NCBI RefSeq assembly: GCF_015500055.1
Contig: NZ_CP045492.1
Span: 1,994,501-2,058,500, forward strand
Direction of reading: 5' to 3'
Source: Mesorhizobium sp. NBSH29
GTDB lineage: Bacteria; Pseudomonadota; Alphaproteobacteria; Rhizobiales; Rhizobiaceae
DNA: 64,000 nt
Shown here: piece by piece, positions 50,400 to 58,537 of the stretch
How the letters are laid out: each line of letters begins with the position of its first letter
Numbering within the stretch: position 1 is the first letter of the stretch
Made by a program: the position numbers and the translations under genes
The notes under the pieces: model-generated
The model's input: the letters and a program-made list of their open reading frames with translations, nothing else
Databases searched by the model: none
What the model was told of the DNA's origin: nothing

Positions 50400-51155
50400 A
50401 TGGCGGTTTATTTTGAGCCGAGGCGGGCGCGCGGTGCAGCTTGGTCGCGACGGTTCGGCATTTTTGCCGGTCTGCTTTTCCTGATGGCAGCACTCGGTCA
50501 TCGGCTGGACCTTCTTGCGACACCTGATTTTCTCACCGTTCTGTCCGTGGCTGCAGCGCTGGCTGGTCTAGCGCTGCTGTGCGCGGCGGCAAGCTTCCGG
50601 CGGGTCTGGAACCACGGCGACGCCGGTGGCCGCGACCTTGTCACCGGCGTAGCGGTTGCGCTGCTGGTGCTGGCGCCGGTTCTGGTCGCGCTGGTCTTGT
50701 CAGTGCGCCTTCCACCCTTAAACGACATCACAACCGACCTTGCCGATCCGCCGCCCCTGGAATCCGCTTCCCTGCAAAGGCCGTCCGGCGCGGCAGCCCT
50801 GCAAACAAGGGCATATCCCGAGATAACCGGCCGCAGCTATGTCCTGGATATGGAACAGGTCGCGGCCGCAGCACGCAAACTTGCTGAAGAGAGCGGCTGG
50901 CAGAAGCAGGGAGACGACACGGTTACGGACACTGTCACGACAATGCACTGGGTGGCCAAAACACCGATTCTTGCCTTCCCATCCGATGTCACGATCCGCG
51001 TCACCGACGAGGGTGTAGCAAGCTATGTCGACATGCGCTCCGCATCGCGCTTCGGCCGCAACGACCTCGGCGACAATGCGCGCCGCATCGCAGGATTTCT
51101 CGATGCTCTCGATACTGCTATCGCCATCCGCAGCGGCGCGCTGCCGGCACAGTGA
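50400..51155 (+). CDS. DUF1499 family membrane protein
   Basis: 251 residues from ATG 50400 (preceded by AGAAGG at 5-base spacing); ATG 50376 is an alternative adding eight residues. Three hydrophobic helices in the first half (about 20-110), then a soluble DUF1499 domain starting [15 protein letters not shown] and ending with [20 protein letters not shown] and [20 protein letters not shown]. Function unknown; the domain is common in alphaproteobacteria and cyanobacteria. It follows the acyl-CoA ligase by 52 bases on the same strand. Confidence 0.85.
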   Translation: MAVYFEPRRARGAAWSRRFGIFAGLLFLMAALGHRLDLLATPDFLTVLSVAAALAGLALLCAAASFRRVWNHGDAGGRDLVTGVAVALLVLAPVLVALVLSVRLPPLNDITTDLADPPPLESASLQRPSGAAALQTRAYPEITGRSYVLDMEQVAAAARKLAEESGWQKQGDDTVTDTVTTMHWVAKTPILAFPSDVTIRVTDEGVASYVDMRSASRFGRNDLGDNARRIAGFLDALDTAIAIRSGALPAQ

Positions 51156-51168
51156 AAATCCACTCCTT

Positions 51169-51699
51169 TCACGCAGGCTCGTACGTCAACCGGATCACGT
51201 GCTCTGCCATCGGCTCGCTGGCGACAAGGCGCATCGGCGGCAGGGCACCACTGAAAAACGGGGTGCCGTGCCCGAGCGCTACGGGATGCAGATAAATTCG
51301 GTACGCATCGATGAGGCCGAGGCCGACCAGGCTATGCGCAAGGACAGGTCCGTCAATGTCTATCTCGCCGTCATGCGCGGCCTTGATAGCGCGGATCGCC
51401 GCCTGGACGTCGGCGCCAATCAGGGTGGCGTTTGGGCCGACCGATTTTAGCGAGCGCGAGACAACCCATTTCGGATGGCTGCGCCAAGCAACCGCGAAGT
51501 CGCGCTCGGCTGTGCCCCATTCGGCATGGTCATTGTCCCAATACGCCATGATCTCATAGAGCCGGCGGCCATAGATACTGCCTGATAGCGCTCGTACCTG
51601 ATCGATAAAATGACGAAAGAGCTTTGGGCCCGGTGCAAATCCCGTGTGGTCTACATAGCCGTCGAGCGACTGGTTCATACCGAATACGAGGCTTGCCAT
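51169..51699 (-). CDS. RibD C-terminal / dihydrofolate-reductase-like protein
   Basis: 176 residues from ATG 51699. DHFR-like fold of the RibD_C type: start ASLVFGMNQSLDGYVDHTGF, then GRRLYEIMAYWD, KWVVSRSLKSVGPNATLIG and the closing GPVLAHSLVGLGLIDAYRIY. These stand-alone proteins bind NADPH but their substrate is generally unknown. It is convergent with the DUF1499 gene (stops 13 bases apart). Confidence 0.88.
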   Translation of the reverse strand: MASLVFGMNQSLDGYVDHTGFAPGPKLFRHFIDQVRALSGSIYGRRLYEIMAYWDNDHAEWGTAERDFAVAWRSHPKWVVSRSLKSVGPNATLIGADVQAAIRAIKAAHDGEIDIDGPVLAHSLVGLGLIDAYRIYLHPVALGHGTPFFSGALPPMRLVASEPMAEHVIRLTYEPA

Positions 51700-51762
51700 A
51701 TATCCCCTGATTGGTGTCGACGCGCATTTGCTCCGCAAGTGCGACTGCGATCCAGCTCGCCG

Positions 51763-52668
51763 CTATGCTGGCACGAATATACCGTCGATGGCGACATTTC
51801 CATCGGTAGTGACCACACCACGTTCCACCAGATCCTCGAGCTGCGCGAGAACCGACAAGCCGGCAGCACCATGCATGCGCGGATCCGTATCGCGGTAGAT
51901 GGCACTGACGATGGCGGCAACGGTACGGTCGCCTTCTGTTAGCCGTTCGCGGATGGCGCGCTCGCGCATTTTCCGGTGCGCTTTCAGCCCGCGCACAAAG
52001 GCAGCGGGATTGCGCACCGGCCCACCATGTCCGGGCAGGTACAGCGTATCGTCGCGTTCCAGCAGCCGGTCGAGCGAGGCCATGTAGTCAGCCATGGCAC
52101 CATCAGGCGGCGCCACGATTGATGTGGCCCAGGCCATGACATGATCGGCCGAAAACAGGATATGTGTGCCTTCAAGTGCAAAGCAGGCATGGTTGGCGGT
52201 GTGGCCTGGCGTCAGGATAGTCCGCAAAGCCCAGCCATCGCCTTCGACCAGATGATTCTCGCCAAGCATCATATCGGGCCGGAACTCGGTGTCGCCAGCG
52301 GCATCGAGCGGATTGATCTCGCCAATATGCAGCGGTCGGGATGGCCGGTGCGGACCCTCGGCCAGAATCACCGCGCCGGTGTGCTGCTGCAGCGCTTTGG
52401 CCAGCGGCGAGTGATCGCGATGCGTATGGCTGACGAAGATGTGGCTGACCGGACGTCCGTCGATGGCCGAAAGCAACGCCTTCAGATGGGCCTCGTCCTC
52501 CGGTCCCGGATCGATGACGGCCAAGCTTTGGGTGCCGACAATATAGCTGTTGGTGCCGTGAAAAGTGAAAGGACCCGGGTTGTTGACCGTCAGGCGCACG
52601 ACGCCTGTGGCAACATCGACGGCCTCCCCGTACCGCGGTTCAAAAGCCGTATCGAAATCGAGTGCCAT
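51763..52668 (-). CDS. MBL-fold metallo-hydrolase (LACTB2/glyoxalase II-like)
   Basis: 301 residues from ATG 52668. The zinc motif HTHRDHSPLAKAL, the next ligand in LTPGHTANHACFALEG, the bridging Asp in HILFSADHVMAW, and a final His in LYLPGHGGPVRNP are all present, so it should be active. A C-terminal winged-helix-like region (about 225-295) matches the LACTB2-type extension. Possible nucleic-acid or thioester substrate; not resolvable from sequence. Divergent from bioY. Confidence 0.9.
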   Translation of the reverse strand: MALDFDTAFEPRYGEAVDVATGVVRLTVNNPGPFTFHGTNSYIVGTQSLAVIDPGPEDEAHLKALLSAIDGRPVSHIFVSHTHRDHSPLAKALQQHTGAVILAEGPHRPSRPLHIGEINPLDAAGDTEFRPDMMLGENHLVEGDGWALRTILTPGHTANHACFALEGTHILFSADHVMAWATSIVAPPDGAMADYMASLDRLLERDDTLYLPGHGGPVRNPAAFVRGLKAHRKMRERAIRERLTEGDRTVAAIVSAIYRDTDPRMHGAAGLSVLAQLEDLVERGVVTTDGNVAIDGIFVPA

Positions 52669-52734
52669 TGTGCAAAACCTGCCATGCGATAGATTTCGTT
52701 GCCTGATAGCACGCAAGCCGCTATGTCGAAACCG

Positions 52735-52749
52735 GGTGACCGTGTCACC
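52735..52749. promoter_or_regulatory. GGTGAC-N3-GTCACC dyad upstream of bioY
   Basis: A perfect 6-base inverted repeat with a 3-base spacer, 27 bases before the bioY start and 66 bases from the divergent MBL gene start. It looks like an operator half-site pair. It does not resemble the BioR box (TTATCTATAA-like) that controls biotin genes in several rhizobia, and I found no clear BioR box in this gap. Confidence 0.4.
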
Positions 52750-52776
52750 GACTGTTCTTTCCAAGGGGTCTCACAT

Positions 52777-53355
52777 ATGTCCGCAGCCACACTCACCGGT
52801 CCACTGGTTTCGCTCGCACTGCCCGAAGGCCGCAATGCGCGCCTGATAGCTCAAATGGCGCTCGTGCTCGCCGGTACGGGCCTTTTGACACTCGCGGCTA
52901 AGATTACGGTGCCTTTCTGGCCAGTGCCGATGACCTTGCAGACCCTGGCGATTTTCCTGATCGCCGCTGCCTATGGCCGCAACCTGGCGGTTGCCACGCT
53001 GCTTGCCTATCTGGTTGAAGGCGCTGTCGGCCTGCCGGTATTTGCCTCCGGTGGTGGCCTTGCCTATCTCGCTGGTCCGACTGGCGGCTATCTCGCCGGC
53101 TTCGTCGTCGCCGCTGCCATCGTTGGCCATGCCGCAGACCGTGGCCTCGACCGCAAGGCATTCGTGCTGTTTGGCGCGATGATGCTGGGCGAGGTGGTCA
53201 TTCTGGTGCTCGGCGCTGCCTGGCTGGCCGTGCTGATGGGCGCTGAAAAGGCGATGACGTTCGGCGTCGGCCCATTCATCGTCACCGATGTGGTCAAGAT
53301 TGCGCTTGCCGCCGCTGCCGTCGGCGCAACGCGTTCGCTTCTCAAGCGGGCCTGA
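52777..53355 (+). CDS. bioY: Biotin transporter BioY
   Basis: 192 residues from ATG 52777, six membrane helices. The S component of an ECF-type biotin uptake system. Hallmark segments: ITVPFWPVPMTLQTLAIFLI near helix 2, VGLPVFASGGGLAYLAGPTG and GYLAGFVVAA. In rhizobia BioY can work with BioM/BioN, whose genes are not here, or alone. The frame runs back to 52699; MSAATLTGPLV is the probable start. Confidence 0.94.
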   Translation: MSAATLTGPLVSLALPEGRNARLIAQMALVLAGTGLLTLAAKITVPFWPVPMTLQTLAIFLIAAAYGRNLAVATLLAYLVEGAVGLPVFASGGGLAYLAGPTGGYLAGFVVAAAIVGHAADRGLDRKAFVLFGAMMLGEVVILVLGAAWLAVLMGAEKAMTFGVGPFIVTDVVKIALAAAAVGATRSLLKRA

Positions 53356-53409
53356 TCTAAACCGGCACCGCAGGCGCATACCCGCGGTGTCGTTCGTCTG
53401 GAACTTTTG

Positions 53410-53437
53410 TTGCGGTGCATCGAATTGCGACTAGAAT
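53410..53437 (+). promoter_or_regulatory. Possible promoter for the polysaccharide gene cluster
   Basis: TTGCGG (-35) and TAGAAT (-10) separated by 16 bases, in the 186-base gap before the membrane dehydratase gene. A second -10-like box TATAGT lies at 53443-53448 but its spacing to any -35 is poor. The match is moderate. Confidence 0.35.
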
Positions 53438-53541
53438 TTGAGTATAGTGACCGCGTCCGTATTACTCGGGCGACGGTTTAAGCCAGAACACGTCGGCCAC
53501 GCTATGGCTCGGAGCGTTCCGGCAAGGGTTTGGAGCCGATA

Positions 53542-55503
53542 GTGTCCAGTCTGAGAGACCTGGCGAAAAGCCGACCGCATGTGTTGCGGGCCCTTGTGAC
53601 GCTTTACGATCTGGCGCTCGCAGCTCTGTCTTTTCTGGCCGCCTATGTCGTCGCTTATGGCGTACCGCTGGTCTATTTCATTCCCGGGATTCCAGCCAAG
53701 GCTGCCGCCTTTACAGCCATTTGCGCGCTGTGTTTTGTCTCCTTTTCTGTCACCCGCGGCTCGTGGCGATATGTCTCGATCCCCGAGGTTCTGGCGGTCA
53801 TCAAGGCGGTCATCTTTGCCGTGGCGATTTACACCGTCGGCGCGTTTTTGGTGTCGCGCGGTGATAACGTGCCGCGTTCGGTGCCGATTCTCACCGCTTT
53901 GTTTCTGATCGCCGGGCTGACGACCAGCCGGCTTGCCTATCGCATGGTGATGGATGGCTTGCGAGTGCGCGCCTTCGGTGGCGTGGGGCCAAATCCGCGC
54001 ACCGGTCGCAACGTTCTGATCTGTGGCATCAATGATGAGGCCGAGGGTTTTATCCGCACCACCCAGCGCAGCCGCATCGGCCAGATATGCGTGGTCGGCA
54101 TCATCGATGATGCTGGCGTTGCCCTTTCACGCAGCGTCCAGGGCGTGCCGGTGCTGGGCAATCTCAACAACCTCGAGCTTTTCGTCAAACGGCTGCGCGA
54201 CAGTGACATCACCGTCAACGAACTGGTCATCGCTGAGCGCCGCCCGACACGGCAGCGGCTGAGCGAAATTCTCGAAATGGCCGCAACCGTGCGCCTAAAA
54301 GTTAGTCGGTTGCCGGACTTCACCGAAACGGCTTCGGTCACCTCTACCTCGCTGTTCGAACCGAAACCGATCGAACTGGGCGACCTTCTGGGGCGGCCGG
54401 AAACGCATTCGGATGTAGAAGGTGTGGCCCGCCTGATCAACGACAAGGTGGTGCTGGCGACCGGCGCCGGCGGTTCAATAGGCTCTGAACTGTGCCGCCA
54501 GATCGCCGCCTTCGGTCCGCGCCGCCTCATCATCACCGACGCCTCTGAATACAATATCTACATGCTGGACAAGGAACTGCGGCAGGCGTTTCCGCAGGTG
54601 CCGATCACCAGCCAGATCGTCAATGTGCGCGACGCTGGCCGCGTGACGCGGCTGTTTGCGGAAATTCATCCAGAAGTGGTGTTCCACGCTGCCGCGCTGA
54701 AGCATGTGCCTTTGGTAGAGGATAACCCTGTCGAGGGCATCAAGACCAATGTTCTTGGCACGCGAAATGTCGCCGACGCTGCACTTGCCAACAAGGCGGC
54801 AATCTTCGTGATGATCTCCACCGACAAGGCGGTCAATCCTACCAACATCATGGGCGCCACCAAGCGCGCTGCCGAAGCCTATTGCCAATCGCTGGATGTC
54901 AGTGGCTCCAAAACGCGCTTCAAAACCGTACGCTTCGGCAATGTGTTGGGCTCCAATGGCTCAGTCGTGCCGCGTTTCCAGGAACAGATTGCAGCCGGCG
55001 GACCGATCACCGTCACCCATCCCCATATCGTGCGCTATTTCATGACCATTCCAGAGGCGGTGCGTTTGGTGCTGCACGCATCGGCGCAGGCGATTGCCCG
55101 CCATGCCGAGCGCGGCAAGATCATGGTGCTCGATATGGGCAAACCGATTCGCATCGTCGATCTCGCCGAACGCATGATCCAATTGGCCGGCTTCAAACGC
55201 TCGGAAATTGACATTGTGTTCACCGGTCTGCGGCCTGGCGAGAAGCTTTATGAAGAGTTGTTTGATCCCTCCGAGGTGCAGGACAGCAAGACCGAGGACG
55301 GCTTTGTGATGGCAGCACCGCGTGTCATCGACAAAGCGCTTCTGCTGCGCACCATGAGCGAACTTGATGGGGCAACTCAGCGCGAAGATGCCGCGCGCGC
55401 CATCGAGCTTCTGTCGCATATCGTCCCGGAATACAAACCGGCACCCGTGAACGCGCTTGACGAAGAAGATTTGAGCGCCGGCGTTCTGGAGATTGACCGC
55501 TGA
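53542..55503 (+). CDS. Membrane-anchored UDP-sugar 4,6-dehydratase (WbpM/PglF/CapD-like)
   Basis: 653 residues from GTG 53542 (GGAG spaced 6 bases before it; TTG 53530 is an alternative). Four N-terminal membrane helices (about 15-130), a first Rossmann-like domain (about 150-280, NVLICGINDEAEGFIRTT) and an extended SDR dehydratase domain (about 295-590). NAD motif is ATGAGGSIGSELCRQIAAFG; VFHAAALKHVPLVEDNPVEG and the catalytic stretch STDKAVNPTNIMGATKRAAE, where Met replaces the usual Tyr, are typical of this family. It likely makes a UDP-4-keto-6-deoxy-HexNAc, the first step to diamino sugars or QuiNAc/FucNAc. Confidence 0.92.
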   Translation: MSSLRDLAKSRPHVLRALVTLYDLALAALSFLAAYVVAYGVPLVYFIPGIPAKAAAFTAICALCFVSFSVTRGSWRYVSIPEVLAVIKAVIFAVAIYTVGAFLVSRGDNVPRSVPILTALFLIAGLTTSRLAYRMVMDGLRVRAFGGVGPNPRTGRNVLICGINDEAEGFIRTTQRSRIGQICVVGIIDDAGVALSRSVQGVPVLGNLNNLELFVKRLRDSDITVNELVIAERRPTRQRLSEILEMAATVRLKVSRLPDFTETASVTSTSLFEPKPIELGDLLGRPETHSDVEGVARLINDKVVLATGAGGSIGSELCRQIAAFGPRRLIITDASEYNIYMLDKELRQAFPQVPITSQIVNVRDAGRVTRLFAEIHPEVVFHAAALKHVPLVEDNPVEGIKTNVLGTRNVADAALANKAAIFVMISTDKAVNPTNIMGATKRAAEAYCQSLDVSGSKTRFKTVRFGNVLGSNGSVVPRFQEQIAAGGPITVTHPHIVRYFMTIPEAVRLVLHASAQAIARHAERGKIMVLDMGKPIRIVDLAERMIQLAGFKRSEIDIVFTGLRPGEKLYEELFDPSEVQDSKTEDGFVMAAPRVIDKALLLRTMSELDGATQREDAARAIELLSHIVPEYKPAPVNALDEEDLSAGVLEIDR

Positions 55504-55519
55504 CCCCTTCTTTTCTGCG

Positions 55520-56455
55520 ATGAAGCGCGTCCTTGTCACCGGTGCGAGCGGCTATGTTGGCACGCTTTTGTGTACGCGGCTTGCTGCGCGTGGCGTTGCG
55601 GTTACGGCGGCTCTGCGCATCGGCGCATCGGTGCCGGATGGCGCAAATGCGGTGATCGTTGGACAGATCGGCAGCACGACAGACTGGCATGAGGCGCTGA
55701 AGAGCTGCGGGACAGTGATCCATCTGGCAGCGCAGGTGCCGGGACCGGGAGTCAGCGCCGGCGCATTCGCCGAGGTCAACGACCAAGGCACAGCCCGAAT
55801 TGTGGCGCAGGCACGGGATAGCGGGGCAACGCGCTTCATCCATATGTCGAGTGTCTTTGCGTTGGCCGACCGCTCAATCGGCACACCGCTCAATGACATC
55901 CTGCCTGTTGCTCCCACAACTGATTATGGCCGTTCGAAACGGGCAGGCGAAATCCACGTGGAGGAATTTTCAGGCGAGGGCCGCACCGCCATCGTGCTGC
56001 GCCCGCCGCTGGTCTATGGCGCTGGCGCGAAAGGCAATTGGCGCATGTTGCAGAAGCTGGCGGCATCCTCGCTACCACTGCCCTTCGCCTCGGTGAAAAA
56101 CCGCCGCACGCTGATTGCGCGAGACAACCTTGTCGACGCGATTGCACATCTGGTCGCCCTCCCGTCTGAGCGGCTGGTGGCGGGGACATTTCTGCTCGCC
56201 GATGTGGAGACTGTGAGCCTCGCTCAGATCCTGTCCGGCCTGCGCGCCGGCATGGGCAAACGGCCGGGGCTGTTTGCGGTACCGCCTTCTGCAATGGTCG
56301 CAGCACTGCGAACCCTTGGTCGCCACAAGATTGCGCAGAGCCTGCTCGGCGATCTCGAACTGGATGCCAGTCGCTTTTGCGAGACATTTGGTTGGACGCC
56401 GAAGATCAATACCCGCGACGGCATAGTGGCCGCAGGCGTCGGGTTTCGGCCATGA
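55520..56455 (+). CDS. NAD-dependent epimerase/dehydratase (SDR)
   Basis: 311 residues from ATG 55520. NAD motif VLVTGASGYVGTLLCTRLAA at the N-terminus; catalytic Ser in HMSSVFALAD and the Tyr-x3-Lys in TTDYGRSKRAGEI; substrate loop VLRPPLVYGAGAKGNWRMLQ. It resembles WbpV/WbpK-type 4-ketosugar reductases that act after a WbpM-like dehydratase and just before the sugar transferase, which is exactly the gene order here. A UDP-QuiNAc or UDP-FucNAc product is therefore a good inference. Its stop overlaps the sugar transferase start (ATGA). Confidence 0.88.
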   Translation: MKRVLVTGASGYVGTLLCTRLAARGVAVTAALRIGASVPDGANAVIVGQIGSTTDWHEALKSCGTVIHLAAQVPGPGVSAGAFAEVNDQGTARIVAQARDSGATRFIHMSSVFALADRSIGTPLNDILPVAPTTDYGRSKRAGEIHVEEFSGEGRTAIVLRPPLVYGAGAKGNWRMLQKLAASSLPLPFASVKNRRTLIARDNLVDAIAHLVALPSERLVAGTFLLADVETVSLAQILSGLRAGMGKRPGLFAVPPSAMVAALRTLGRHKIAQSLLGDLELDASRFCETFGWTPKINTRDGIVAAGVGFRP

Positions 56456-57006
56456 AGCGGGCGTTTGATGGGCTGGCAGCCTTCGCCGGGCTGATCCTGC
56501 TGTCGCCGGTGATGCTGGTGGTGGCGATCATGGTGCGCCGCTCCTCGCCCGGCCCGGCGCTGTTTGCGCAACAGCGCGTCGGGCAGGGCGAAAAGCCCTT
56601 CATTTGCTATAAGTTCCGCACCATGGCGACAGGCGCGCCGGTGGCCGGTTCACATGAGGTGCCGGGCAGTTGGGTGACGCCGCTCGGCAAAAAGCTGCGT
56701 GCCTGGAAACTCGATGAGATCCCTCAGCTCTACAATGTGCTGCTGGGCGAAATGAGCCTTGTCGGCCCGCGCCCCTGCTTGCCCGGCCAGGCCGAGGTGA
56801 TAGCCGCGCGGCGAAAGCTGGATGTCTTTTCCGTGCGCCCAGGCATCACCGGCCCGGCACAACTCTTCGGCATCGATATGTCGACCCCCGACGCGCTCGC
56901 CAAGGCTGACCGTGGCTATATCGATACCCGCACGTTCTGGGGGGATTTGCGGCTGATTGTGGCAACCGCACTTGGCGGCGGGGCCGGCGATGCGGCACGG
57001 TATTGA
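56452..57006 (+). CDS. Initiating sugar-phosphate transferase (PglC/WcaJ C-terminal family)
   Basis: 184 residues. One N-terminal re-entrant hydrophobic helix (FDGLAAFAGLILLSPVMLVV) followed by the catalytic domain with FICYKFRTMATGAPV, the LRAWKLDEIPQLYNVLLGEM stretch and LVGPRPCLPGQAEV. This short monotopic form transfers a sugar-1-phosphate from a UDP-sugar to undecaprenyl phosphate, starting glycan assembly at the inner membrane. Its donor is probably the product of the two preceding enzymes. Translation is coupled to the epimerase gene. Confidence 0.92.
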   Translation: MKRAFDGLAAFAGLILLSPVMLVVAIMVRRSSPGPALFAQQRVGQGEKPFICYKFRTMATGAPVAGSHEVPGSWVTPLGKKLRAWKLDEIPQLYNVLLGEMSLVGPRPCLPGQAEVIAARRKLDVFSVRPGITGPAQLFGIDMSTPDALAKADRGYIDTRTFWGDLRLIVATALGGGAGDAARY

Positions 57007-57017
57007 GGCGTATCCCC

Positions 57018-58373
57018 TCAAGCCTTGACGACGGTCTCGCCCGAAAAACCCAGCCGGCCCATGACATTGCGCGTATCAACCACAAGTGCAGCCTGATCAA
57101 ACAGCGCGCCGTAATCGACCGCGTCATGGTCGGTGGCGATGAGGACGGCGTCGTAGGTACGGGCCTTGTCAAGCGACACGGATTTGCGCCCTTTGAGTGC
57201 GCCATACTCGCGGGTTGGCGGGATTTCTGACACGAACGGATCGTGGAAATCGACCGTGCCGCCGCGTTCCTCGATCAGTTCAATCAGCTTGAGCGAGGGG
57301 CTTTCGCGGATGTCGGGCACGTTCTTCTTGTAGGCGAGGCCGATGATCAGCACGCGTGAGCGGCTGAGCGCCTTGCCCGCCTTGACGTCGAGCGCCTCGG
57401 CAAGTTTTGATACCACATAGCGCGGCATCGCCGAATTGATCTCGCCGGCAAGCTCGATAAATCGGGTGGAGAGCTCGAATTCGCGTGCTTTCCAGGTGAG
57501 ATAAAACGGGTCGATGGGCACGCAATGCCCGCCAAGCCCGGGGCCGGGATAAAACGGCATGTAGCCGAACGGCTTGCTCTTGGCCGCCTCGATAACTTCC
57601 CACACATCAATGCCCATCGCGTCGAACAGAACTTTAAGCTCGTTCACCAAAGCGATGTTGACCGAGCGAAAGATGTTCTCTGTGAGCTTTACCGCCTCGG
57701 CGGTGTCAGTGGTGGAGACCGGCACCACCGTTTCGACCACGCTGCCATAGAAGGCCTGCATCAGCGCGGCGGCTTGCGGGCCGTCGCCGGCGACAATTTT
57801 CGGGATGGTGGAAACCTGGAAATTGCGATTGCCCGGATCTTCGCGTTCGGGCGAGAAACCGACGAAGAAATCGCGACCGGCGGCAAGCCCGCTTTGGGCC
57901 AGAATCACTTTCACCACGTCCTTTGTCGTGCCGGGATAGGTGGTTGATTCCAACGCAACCAATTGCCCGGCACGCAGATATTTGGCTATGATTTCAGTAG
58001 TATCTCGGATAAACGAAAGGTCTGGCTCACGGTGGCGCGTCAGCGGCGTCGGCACGCAGATAATGATCACATCGCAGGCGGCAAGCTCGGCAAAATCCGC
58101 GGTGGCGTGGAATTTTTTGCCATCGACTTCGGCTCCTAGCGCAGCGTCGGAGACAGCTTCGATATAGGAATCGCCGGCGTTGAGGCGGGTGATTTTTGCC
58201 GGATCGATGTCAAAGCCGGTGACCGGAAATCCGGCCCGCGCAATAGTGATCGCCAACGGCAGCCCGACATACCCAAGCCCGATAATGCCCGCGCGCGCCT
58301 GTCGCGATGAAATGCTCTCCAGCAATCGGTCGTAGGTCGATAGAAATTCTGCCACGCGGGAAAACTTTCTCAT
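57018..58373 (-). CDS. UDP-sugar 6-dehydrogenase (UDP-GlcNAc dehydrogenase WbpA/TviB-like)
   Basis: 451 residues from ATG 58373. NAD motif AGIIGLGYVGLPLAITIARA; central region VALESTTYPGTTKDVV and VGFSPEREDPGNRNFQ; catalytic Cys in GPGLGGHCVPIDPFYLTWKA; C-terminal domain VLIIGLAYKKNVPDIRESPS. It oxidises the C6 alcohol of a UDP-hexose, likely UDP-GlcNAc by similarity to the WbpA group, giving a uronic acid. It is convergent with the sugar transferase gene (stops 11 bases apart), so it belongs to the same cluster but another transcript. Confidence 0.92.
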   Translation of the reverse strand: MRKFSRVAEFLSTYDRLLESISSRQARAGIIGLGYVGLPLAITIARAGFPVTGFDIDPAKITRLNAGDSYIEAVSDAALGAEVDGKKFHATADFAELAACDVIIICVPTPLTRHREPDLSFIRDTTEIIAKYLRAGQLVALESTTYPGTTKDVVKVILAQSGLAAGRDFFVGFSPEREDPGNRNFQVSTIPKIVAGDGPQAAALMQAFYGSVVETVVPVSTTDTAEAVKLTENIFRSVNIALVNELKVLFDAMGIDVWEVIEAAKSKPFGYMPFYPGPGLGGHCVPIDPFYLTWKAREFELSTRFIELAGEINSAMPRYVVSKLAEALDVKAGKALSRSRVLIIGLAYKKNVPDIRESPSLKLIELIEERGGTVDFHDPFVSEIPPTREYGALKGRKSVSLDKARTYDAVLIATDHDAVDYGALFDQAALVVDTRNVMGRLGFSGETVVKA

Positions 58374-58442
58374 TTTTGCTGTGTGGGGCGAGACCACAGG
58401 TTCCTGCCTGCACATCACCTTAACTCGGATACGCGACTTGGG

Positions 58443-58464
58443 CACGCCGCTCAAGCGCGGCGTG
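58443..58464. repeat. 8-bp inverted repeat in the divergent region before the DUF2793 gene
   Basis: CACGCCGC pairs with GCGGCGTG around the 6-base loop TCAAGC, in the 164-base gap between the divergent UDP-sugar dehydrogenase and DUF2793 genes. It could be a hairpin in one leader or an operator. Nothing else stands out in the gap. Confidence 0.4.
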
Positions 58465-58537
58465 GGGCCCCAAATCTATCCACACGCATCAGGACCACGC
58501 TTATCCTTGTCGTAAATGCAACGACGGAAGCACCGAA

